Below are positions 1 to 5,094 of a DNA stretch of 6,021 bases, piece by piece. Source of the DNA: Candidatus Acidiferrales bacterium (GTDB taxonomy: Bacteria > Acidobacteriota > Terriglobia > Acidiferrales > UBA7541); NCBI GenBank assembly GCA_955651735.1, contig CATPAM010000527.1:1-6021 (forward strand), in the 5' to 3' direction. The notes under the pieces are model-generated. The model made no database searches. It saw only the letters and a list, made by a program, of their open reading frames with translations, and was not told the DNA's origin. The position numbers were made by a program, and so were the translations under genes. Position 1 is the first letter of the stretch. Each line of letters starts with the position of its first letter.

Positions 1-274
1 GAGCATTACTCACGAAAATGTTCAGGTTGCCGAACTCGGATTTTGCTTTGGCAAACATGCGTCGGATTTCTTGAGGTTGACAGACATCCGCTTGAACTAC
101 AAATCCGTCGGAACCTTTTTCGCGAACTTTGGCAAGCGTCTCCTTCGCGGCGGCTTCATTTTTTACATAGTTGATGGCGATCTTTATTCTTTGTTCGGCG
201 AGCTTGAGGGCAATACCTCTGCCGATGCCCCGAGAACTCCCAGTAATCAAGGCGCTCTTGGTTAGCGACGCCAT
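1..274 (-). CDS. Short-chain dehydrogenase/reductase (SDR), N-terminal part, cut by the window edge
   Basis: Cytoplasmic NAD(P)H-dependent oxidoreductase of the SDR superfamily; 91 residues are visible and the protein continues past position 1. The translation opens MASLTKSALITGSSRGIGRG, with the Rossmann dinucleotide-binding motif TGSSRGIG at residues 11-18. The loop after beta-2 is INYVKN (34-39), of the kind seen in NADP(H)-preferring members. Next come a QADV segment (61-64; the Asp contacts adenine in this family) and FVSNA at 87-91, where most SDRs have NNAG. The beta-alpha order and spacing match fatty-acid-type reductases (FabG or FabL-like), but the catalytic Tyr-x-x-x-Lys lies outside the window, so substrate and subclass cannot be given. 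The start is well supported: an AGGAGG ribosome site (279-284) lies 4 nt before the ATG at 274. A promoter lies upstream at 321-349, so the gene probably has its own transcript rather than depending on the aminotransferase remnant behind it. Confidence 0.9.
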   Translation of the reverse strand, partial: MASLTKSALITGSSRGIGRGIALKLAEQRIKIAINYVKNEAAAKETLAKVREKGSDGFVVQADVCQPQEIRRMFAKAKSEFGNLNIFVSNA

Positions 275-320
275 GGGACCTCCTGATGGAAGGCTGCTGT
301 AGGGCGGGCCGGTGTGCCGT

Positions 321-349
321 ATGTTAGTGAGACGGCCGAGGAGCGTCAA
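321..349 (-). promoter_or_regulatory. Sigma-70-type promoter of the SDR gene
   Basis: On the minus strand, TTGACG (344-349) and TAACAT (321-326) are separated by exactly 17 bp. The -35 box matches the consensus at 5 of 6 positions and the -10 box at 4 of 6. Transcription would begin near 314, leaving a leader of about 40 nt that contains the AGGAGG site before the SDR start codon. The promoter sits just downstream of the aminotransferase stop codon. This is motif reading only; there is no transcript evidence. Confidence 0.55.
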
Positions 350-380
350 TAAGACGGTTTCGGGGCGCGAACCAGGCGAA

Positions 381-809
381 CTAGCGGGAGGTGGCGGCGT
401 GGCGGCCGTGGGCGCGGAGACCGAGGCGGACCGGTTCGCGATATTCAGGGAGCGGGGCGGAATAGATGATGAGGTCGACTCGCGGCTGCGGCTCGTCGCT
501 GCGCCAGAAACCGACTTGATTGTAGACCAGATAGATGCGCGCGCAGCCTTCGGTGACGTTGTTGGCGCGAATGACTTCGTGGAGATGCACGCGGACTTTG
601 GCGGCGGTGTAGGACATGGGGAGGCGGATGAGGGCGGCATCTTTCTCGAGGCGGCGCCAGTGGCGTTCGTAGGCGAAGGCCTCGCCGCGGGAGATGCGAA
701 CGGTGGTGAAGAGTCCCCAGCCGCAGATGAGGCCGGCTTGTCCGGGGGACAGGCGGACTTTCTCGATAGGCAAGAGAGCGTCATTATGGAAGACGTGGCG
801 ATGGATCAA
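381..809 (-). pseudogene. Class IV PLP-dependent aminotransferase, truncated N-terminal half (probable pseudogene)
   Basis: This is the N-terminal domain of a fold-type IV PLP enzyme of the branched-chain aminotransferase / aminodeoxychorismate lyase family. It has 142 residues, whereas complete members usually have about 270-310. Visible signatures are LSPGQAGLICGWGLFTTVR (20-38), the segment that opens most class IV enzymes, and FAYERHWRRL (45-54), whose Arg-His corresponds to the PLP-phosphate contact. ARIYLVYNQVG is the middle beta strand. The frame ends at HGRHAATSR-stop (TAG, 381-383), just where relatives continue into the segment carrying the Schiff-base lysine. No continuation of that segment was recognised in the other two forward frames, and the SDR promoter follows at once. 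The start chosen is TTG at 809: GAGGG (817-821) lies 7 nt upstream, TACAAT (837-842) lies further up, and IHRHVFHN then aligns with the usual start of relatives. In-frame ATGs at 917, 896, 836 and 833 lack ribosome sites. A functional short protein is possible but could not do transamination. Confidence 0.75.
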
Positions 810-836
810 GCAATTTCCCTCGTCAAGCGACATCAT

Positions 837-842
837 ATTGTA
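837..842 (-). promoter_or_regulatory. Candidate -10 box for the aminotransferase remnant
   Basis: TACAAT on the minus strand matches the sigma-70 -10 consensus at 5 of 6 positions. No -35 hexamer is recognisable 16-18 bp upstream. Transcription from here would begin near 830, about 20 nt before the TTG start and just upstream of the GAGGG ribosome site. That geometry argues against the upstream ATGs at 833-917, which would lie at or above the transcript start. Confidence 0.35.
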
Positions 843-945
843 CCGAAAAACAGACGGGGCAGGCTTGTTGGGTTGCGCGATGGCGGCCTTTGCCATACTT
901 ACGGAAGGCCATCCCATGTCTGATTAGGGCGCAATGTAAGGGAAG

Positions 946-970
946 AAAAAATTAATGGGCCCTCCGAGGG
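946..970 (-). terminator. Weak terminator-like hairpin after the LysM gene
   Basis: On the minus strand, CCCT-CGG-AGGG forms a 4-bp GC-rich stem with a 3-nt loop. It is followed by GCCCATTAA-type spacing and then six T. It lies 46 nt past the LysM stop codon, a reasonable place for termination. The short stem and the separation from the T-run make function uncertain. Confidence 0.25.
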
Positions 971-1015
971 TAAGAAACGCGGTGGGGGCGAGGGGTCGTG
1001 AGGAAGAATTCGGGG

Positions 1016-2158
1016 CTATTGCTGGCAGATGGAGGGCAGTAGGAGTTGCTGGCCTTCGTAGATGCGGTTGGCGTCCGCGATTTCGGGATTGGCCTGCGCG
1101 ATGCAGCGCCACGCCGCGGCGCGACCGTACGTGGCTCGCGCAATACTCGAAAGCATGTCGCCCTGTTTAACGGTGACCTTGAGATCGGATTTCAAGCCGG
1201 TGACTTTGGCGGGCACCACGATTTCCGTGCCGGCGGAGATGCGCGTGGGGTCAGCAATGCCAGGGTTAGCGGCCAGCAGTTCCTGCCAGCGCGAGCCGCG
1301 GCCGAGATTTTGCTGCGCGAGTTTCCAGAGGGAATCGCCGGGTTGAATGATGACGGTATGCAGTGGAGAGGAAGCTTTCACCGAGGCGGACGGCGGAGCG
1401 ATGGAAGTAGTGACACTTGGCCTCGGCGCTGGCAGAGCAATTGGCGGAGCCACCATGCGCGGCTGGGCCGAGGGCACTATAGCTAGAGCCGTCTTCGGCT
1501 GCGGCGAGGACGGTGCGCTCCGCGAAACCGAAGGGGGCGCGGGAGGAGCGAAACGTCGGGTGAATGGATCGAGGCGGCGCAAAGGCACGGGGCTAGAGAT
1601 TGCCGGCGCGACTACCGCGTTAGGGTGAGCAGACACGTTTGGATGTGCCGGCGAAAAGTCTGGACGAGGCGGCTCCAGCCTTGGAACTGAGATAACTGGA
1701 GCGGCGAAGACCGGTTCGTCGAACGGAAGGTGGAATGGATCGGGAGTTTGCGCGGCGATTTTGGCGTTGCGGTAACGGCGCGCGATATCGCCGAGCGGGA
1801 GTTGCGCGATTGCGGAGTCTGCGTCGACAGGTACCTGTGCCTGTTCCTCGGCCGGCCGGGGTTGCTGCTTGCGGTTGGCTGCTTCGGCCAGGGCTTTGTC
1901 TTCTGCGGTCAGGATTTTTGCGCGACGCAAATCTTCGTCGGTGTAAACGTGCTTTTGCTTCCTGGCCTGGTCTTTGCGAGCGCGTTCCTGGCGCGCGGCT
2001 TCGGCTACATCCTGGGAGGTCTGGGCGCGGCATTGTGCGGCGCCGAAAAATAGACAGGAGCAAAGAACAATGGTGAAACCACAACGAAGCGGCTGGCGGA
2101 GCGAAACCCGCCTGTGCACGTGGGGCTTGCTGGAACTGGAGAGGTCAGTGCTTGCCAT
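1016..2158 (-). CDS. Secreted LysM-domain protein with proline-rich linker
   Basis: Predicted exported peptidoglycan- or glycan-binding protein of 380 residues, with no catalytic domain. From the ATG at 2158 the order is: a basic N-region (RRVSLRQPLR, about 16-25); a hydrophobic signal core (about 28-41) with a likely cut after CRA near residue 45; a charged, probably helical stretch (51-103) containing KQKHVYTDEDLRRAKIL; and a low-complexity Pro/Ala/Ser linker (about 137-259). Two C-terminal LysM domains follow, at about 267-316 (HTVIIQPGDSLWKLAQ, then WQELLAANPGIADP and a VVP end) and 326-375 (KVTVKQGDMLSSIA, then CIAQANPEIADANRI and LLLP). Both show the expected x-V-x-x-G-D-x-L start and N-P-x-I middle. 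The start is uncertain: the frame stays open to ATGs at 2182 and 2299 and none has a strong ribosome site. ATG 2158 puts the signal peptide closest to the N-terminus. The gene is divergent from GH127. It may link cell wall and another envelope component, but no partner is visible. Confidence 0.85.
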   Translation of the reverse strand: MASTDLSSSSKPHVHRRVSLRQPLRCGFTIVLCSCLFFGAAQCRAQTSQDVAEAARQERARKDQARKQKHVYTDEDLRRAKILTAEDKALAEAANRKQQPRPAEEQAQVPVDADSAIAQLPLGDIARRYRNAKIAAQTPDPFHLPFDEPVFAAPVISVPRLEPPRPDFSPAHPNVSAHPNAVVAPAISSPVPLRRLDPFTRRFAPPAPPSVSRSAPSSPQPKTALAIVPSAQPRMVAPPIALPAPRPSVTTSIAPPSASVKASSPLHTVIIQPGDSLWKLAQQNLGRGSRWQELLAANPGIADPTRISAGTEIVVPAKVTGLKSDLKVTVKQGDMLSSIARATYGRAAAWRCIAQANPEIADANRIYEGQQLLLPSICQQ

Positions 2159-2243
2159 TTGCCGACTGACTGCCGGGGACATCCGATGATGAAATACTAC
2201 TGGAAAGACTAGCCTCGTGCTATGGGAATTTTCTAGGAAAGAA

Positions 2244-2266
2244 GTACTGAGAGAGGGGTACTGAGA
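2244..2266. repeat. 9-bp direct repeat, possible operator half-sites
   Basis: GTACTGAGA occurs at 2244-2252 and again at 2258-2266, a 14-bp period, inside purine-rich sequence. The first copy is part of the palindrome AGTACT (2243-2248). The pair lies 50-72 bp upstream of the GH127 -10 candidate, a normal place for an activator or repressor site. No known factor is assigned. Confidence 0.35.
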
Positions 2267-2275
2267 AAGGAAGTA

Positions 2276-2294
2276 GCCGCATACCGGCTGCGGC
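2276..2294 (+). other. Small GC-rich inverted repeat upstream of GH127
   Basis: GCCGCA (2276-2281) and TGCGGC (2289-2294) are perfect inverted repeats flanking a 7-nt spacer. There is no T-run after it on the plus strand, so it is not an intrinsic terminator. It lies upstream of the predicted GH127 transcript start, so a protein-binding site is more likely than an RNA element. Chance occurrence in GC-rich DNA is possible. Confidence 0.25.
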
Positions 2295-2361
2295 TGCATC
2301 GGGCCTCTGTTGCGCTATGATGTGCGCGTCTGAGCGGAGATTCGTCGCAGAGAGGGTCACC

Positions 2362-4443
2362 ATGAACGTGAAAGGGAAATATTCGCGCAGGAAGTTCGTT
2401 TCCACGGCAATGTCCGCTTCGGCGATTTCGGTGCTGCCTGGCGCGCAGAAGCTCTTGAGCGGATTCACCGGTGCCCTTGGTGGTCGAGAGCAGAACCCGG
2501 TTTCGCTGACCACAACTCCGGCCTGGCCCGATCAGGGGATTCTCAATTTGGCGATGTCGCCGTACGCGAAGCTGCGCAACGTTCCGGTGCATGCGGTGAC
2601 GATTGAGGCGGGATTTTGGTCGCCACGGCGCGAGACGAACGTTACGGCCAGCATTCCTTCGATGGGCAAGCTGCTGGAAGTCAACGGGCGCATGGATAAT
2701 TTCCGCCGGCTTACCGGGAAGAGCACGGCGCCACAGCGCGGTCCGGTGTACTCCGATTCTGACATTTACAAATGGATAGAGGCGGCGGGGTTTGCGCTGC
2801 AGTCGGACGAGCGGCCGGAGCTGCGCGCGGTGGTGGACAAAGATATTCGCGATATTGTGGCCGCGCAGCAGGCCGACGGCTACTTGAACACCTACTACGT
2901 GCTGGAGCACGCGGCGCAGCGCATGGAGCCAAAGACGCAGCAACATGGGCACGAGCTCTACAACATTGGCCACCTTTTGCAAGGCGCTATCGCATATTAC
3001 CGGGCGACCGGGGACCGCACGTTGCTGGACGCGGGGTTACGTTTCGTGAACGAGTTCCTGTGGCCGAATTTTGGTCCCGGCGCGGACAAGAAGCCGCTGT
3101 TTTCGGGGCATCCGGAAATGGAGCTGGCGCTGATTGAGCTCTATCGATTGACCGGCGACAAGCGGCATCTGGAGCTGGCAGGATATTTGCTTACCGGGGA
3201 CTCGCGAATTCAATTTAAGCCGGAAAATTACGTGTATCACTTTTGCGGGATTCCGTTCACTTCGCGCACGCACCTGGAAGGGCATGCGGTGCGAGCAATG
3301 TATGCCTGCTGCGGAGCCACCGACTATTACCTGGAGACCGGCGACCAGACATATTGGAAAACGCTAAACACGCTTTGGAAGGATCTCGTTTCCGCGCAGA
3401 TGTATGTAACGGGAGGAGTCGGCGCGCGCAGCGATGGCGAAGCCTTTGGCGATCCCTATGAATTGCCGAATGCGCGTGCGTATGGCGAAAGCTGCGCGGC
3501 TATCGGGAACATGATGTGGAACTGGCGCATGCTGGCTGCGACCAGGGAAGCGAAGTATACGGACGTCATCGAGCGCGCGCTGTACAACGGCATCAATTCT
3601 GGGATGTCCCTGAATGGCACGCTGTATTGCTATCGCAACCCGCTGGCGTTTGATCCTTCGAGTGGGGACAAGATTCGCAACGAGTGGTATGACACGACGT
3701 GCTGCCCGCCGAACCTGGAGCGCACTTTGGCCTCGCTGCCGGGATATCTCTACAGCACCAGCAACGAGGGGTTGTATGTCCATCTGTATGACAATTCATC
3801 GCTGGACTGGCACCTTGAGAATGGGACTGGGCTGAAGATTCGGCAGAGGACGAATTATCCGTGGGATGGCAACGCGGAAGTCGCTGTCGCTCCGGCCGAG
3901 CCAGCCGAATTCACGCTTTTCCTGCGTATCCCGGGTTGGACGGATACGGCGAAAGTTGCCGTTAACGGGAAGGCCGCCGCGGGCGCCACTGCTGGTCAGT
4001 ATCTGGCGATCCGGCGACGTTGGTCGAACGGCGACACGGCTACGCTGCAATTCGATATGGCGCCGCAGGTTTTGGAGGCTAACGCGGAGGTGGTGGAGAA
4101 CAACGGGCGAGTGGCGGTGCAGCGCGGACCGCTGGTGTACTGCATGGAACAGATCGATCAGGGCGAAGGGGTTGCGTTGAAGGATGTGGCGCTCAGTGCA
4201 GGCAAGGATTCGAGCAGCGGATTCGAGGAGACGTTTGAGAAGGATTTGCTTGGTGGGGTTTTGGTGCTGCGGCATCCCGGGACCGTATACGAAGAATCAG
4301 CCGATCGCAGCAGCTTGTACTTCTCGCATAACGCGCCGCCGCGGAAATCGCGTCCGGTGCGGCTGACGTTTATCCCTTACTATGCCTGGGCCAATAGGGC
4401 CCAAACCCCGATGCAAGTCTGGACCCCAATGGCAAGGGCGTGA
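2362..4443 (+). CDS. GH127 family glycosidase (beta-L-arabinofuranosidase-like), Tat-exported
   Basis: Predicted zinc-thiolate glycosidase of family GH127 (DUF1680; HypBA1 of Bifidobacterium longum is the reference). It would release beta-L-arabinofuranose or a related sugar from plant-derived glycans. It has 693 residues, near the usual family length. An N-terminal SRRKF (8-12) followed by a mildly hydrophobic stretch indicates twin-arginine export to the periplasm or beyond. The alpha/alpha-barrel region carries the active site: GEAF with Glu360 (acid/base, equivalent to HypBA1 Glu322), YGESC with Glu376 and Cys378 (zinc ligands, Glu338 and Cys340), and TTCCPPN with Cys447 and Cys448 (nucleophile Cys417 and ligand Cys418). 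The offsets to HypBA1 are constant within each block. The C-terminal part, from about 500, is beta-rich (LFLRIPGW, VAVQRGPLVYC). The start at 2362 is set by AGAGAGGG (2349-2356), 5 nt upstream; it also puts the Arg-Arg pair close to the N-terminus, unlike ATG 2317. The exact substrate cannot be read from sequence. Confidence 0.92.
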   Translation: MNVKGKYSRRKFVSTAMSASAISVLPGAQKLLSGFTGALGGREQNPVSLTTTPAWPDQGILNLAMSPYAKLRNVPVHAVTIEAGFWSPRRETNVTASIPSMGKLLEVNGRMDNFRRLTGKSTAPQRGPVYSDSDIYKWIEAAGFALQSDERPELRAVVDKDIRDIVAAQQADGYLNTYYVLEHAAQRMEPKTQQHGHELYNIGHLLQGAIAYYRATGDRTLLDAGLRFVNEFLWPNFGPGADKKPLFSGHPEMELALIELYRLTGDKRHLELAGYLLTGDSRIQFKPENYVYHFCGIPFTSRTHLEGHAVRAMYACCGATDYYLETGDQTYWKTLNTLWKDLVSAQMYVTGGVGARSDGEAFGDPYELPNARAYGESCAAIGNMMWNWRMLAATREAKYTDVIERALYNGINSGMSLNGTLYCYRNPLAFDPSSGDKIRNEWYDTTCCPPNLERTLASLPGYLYSTSNEGLYVHLYDNSSLDWHLENGTGLKIRQRTNYPWDGNAEVAVAPAEPAEFTLFLRIPGWTDTAKVAVNGKAAAGATAGQYLAIRRRWSNGDTATLQFDMAPQVLEANAEVVENNGRVAVQRGPLVYCMEQIDQGEGVALKDVALSAGKDSSSGFEETFEKDLLGGVLVLRHPGTVYEESADRSSLYFSHNAPPRKSRPVRLTFIPYYAWANRAQTPMQVWTPMARA

Positions 4444-4469
4444 GCTTCGATCTAACCTTCCGCGCAGAA

Positions 4470-4949
4470 CTACACCGTGGGAATAAGTATTTCGGTGACC
4501 AACCGATCTTCTGCCGTGGTTCTCGGATCGTTGACGTAATGTTCGATGCAGTAGTCATCTCGAACCTGGATTTTCTTTTCGGCCACAATCTCAAAAACGC
4601 GCCCGGAAGCCTCCGGCAAGTTTGCATAAGACCCGGTCAAGACAAAACGGCCGTACTTGCCGCCCCTGAATTTTTCGTACTTGAGGTTTGCGGGTAGATT
4701 CTTGGGTTCTGCAGCAAGGGAAAGACCGGCGCGATAGACCTTTGGCCCTACTTTGTAGAGGCTCATGTATCCCTGGATTTTGTTGTGTTCGGAAATCCCC
4801 GGAGCAAGCGGATGCAGCTCCTGCCATGCTTGCGGTGCGGTGTCTTGAAAGGGCCCAGTTTTCTCGATGAAGATGTAATGCGTTTCCGGCCAGGTCACAG
4901 TCTCGGGTTCTTGCGTGAGTTTTATGGGGGCTCTTTTTGCGGTTGTCAT
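4470..4949 (-). CDS. Stand-alone GyrI-like / AraC-type effector-binding domain protein
   Basis: Cytoplasmic protein of 159 residues made almost wholly of a GyrI-like small-molecule-binding domain, the fold also found fused to AraC- and MerR-type regulators. Visible features are PETHYIFIEKTGPF (21-34), the opening strand; GISEHNKIQGYMSLYKV (51-67); a Gly-rich turn, KFRGGKYGRFVLTGSY (93-108); and the closing signature CIEHYVNDPRTTAEDRL (134-150), whose Glu136 corresponds to the conserved acidic ligand-contact residue of the family. There is no DNA-binding helix-turn-helix, so it is not a regulator by itself; relatives bind or hydrolyse small hydrophobic compounds or inhibit gyrase, and the role here is unknown. 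The start at ATG 4949 has AAGGAG (4957-4962) 7 nt upstream; an upstream in-frame ATG at 5003 adds 18 unrelated residues and lacks such a site. It is convergent with GH127 with only 26 bp between stop codons. Confidence 0.85.
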   Translation of the reverse strand: MTTAKRAPIKLTQEPETVTWPETHYIFIEKTGPFQDTAPQAWQELHPLAPGISEHNKIQGYMSLYKVGPKVYRAGLSLAAEPKNLPANLKYEKFRGGKYGRFVLTGSYANLPEASGRVFEIVAEKKIQVRDDYCIEHYVNDPRTTAEDRLVTEILIPTV

Positions 4950-4979
4950 CCTGTTTCTCCTTGCTTTGAAAACCCTCTG

Positions 4980-4988
4980 AAAATAACA
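4980..4988 (-). promoter_or_regulatory. Candidate extended -10 promoter of the GyrI-like gene
   Basis: TG-T-TATTTT on the minus strand has the TGn extension and matches the -10 hexamer at 4 of 6 positions. Transcription would start near 4973, giving a leader of about 24 nt that includes AAGGAG. The -35 region is only AT-rich. The candidate rests on position and motif alone. Confidence 0.3.
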
Positions 4989-5094
4989 CGCCTGGCACAG
5001 CAAATAAAGTCTGACCGAAACGCGCTCGAAATCGGATACGGCAAGTCAATTAGAGAGACCTATTAAGCGACACTGTTTGCGCCCGGTGGCTTGC

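Larger units (their letters stand above)
810..1015. other. Intergenic region between the LysM gene and the aminotransferase remnant
   Basis: No gene is supported here. On the minus strand, after the LysM stop codon, a small hairpin (CCCT at 970-967, loop CGG, AGGG at 963-960) is followed, after about 8 nt, by a run of six T (951-946). It resembles an intrinsic terminator for the LysM gene, but the 4-bp stem and the offset of the T-run make it weak. The AT-rich stretch at 930-955 and the -10-like box at 837-842 are the only other signals. Reading frames through this region on both strands are short or antisense and show no recognisable protein. Confidence 0.5.
2159..2361. promoter_or_regulatory. 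Divergent control region between LysM and GH127 genes
   Basis: This 203-bp gap separates two genes transcribed away from each other and should hold both promoters. For the plus strand, TATGAT (2316-2321) matches the -10 consensus at 5 of 6 positions and would start transcription near 2328, leaving a leader of about 33 nt; no good -35 is present 17 bp upstream. For the minus strand, TAGTAT (2199-2194) is only a poor -10 candidate. Between them lie a direct repeat (2244-2266) and a GC-rich hairpin (2276-2294), described separately. The lack of -35 boxes would suit activator-dependent or alternative-sigma promoters, but this is inference. Confidence 0.5.

Noticed and set aside
312..923. 203-residue open frame on the plus strand
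   Set aside because: It is antisense to the aminotransferase remnant, which has clear family motifs on the minus strand. The plus-strand translation is low-complexity Gly/Ala/Glu-rich and matches no family I know; it is a by-product of GC-rich codon use.
1620..2084. 154-residue minus-strand frame inside the LysM gene
   Set aside because: It is a different frame of the same strand as the LysM protein, extremely Arg-rich, and has no domain or ribosome site.
2159..2299. Longer start for the LysM protein (ATG 2299, or ATG 2182)
   Set aside because: The extra residues would push the signal peptide 47 residues further from the N-terminus and would run through the divergent promoter region. Only a weak AGAGG precedes ATG 2299. 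ATG 2182 cannot be wholly excluded.
2317..2361. Longer start for GH127 (ATG 2317)
   Set aside because: The ATG at 2317 overlaps the candidate -10 box and has no ribosome site, whereas ATG 2362 has AGAGAGGG 5 nt upstream and puts the twin-arginine motif in its normal place.
2233..2982. 249-residue open frame on the minus strand
   Set aside because: It is antisense to the N-terminal part of GH127 and Arg/His-rich in the manner of shadow frames, with no recognisable domain.
4444..4469. Bidirectional terminator between the convergent GH127 and GyrI-like genes
   Set aside because: The 26-bp gap contains no inverted repeat or T-run that could form an intrinsic terminator on either strand.
5044..5049. 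TTGACT as a -35 box for the GyrI-like gene
   Set aside because: The hexamer is good, but the sequence 16-18 bp downstream is GC-rich (AGCGCG) with no -10 box.
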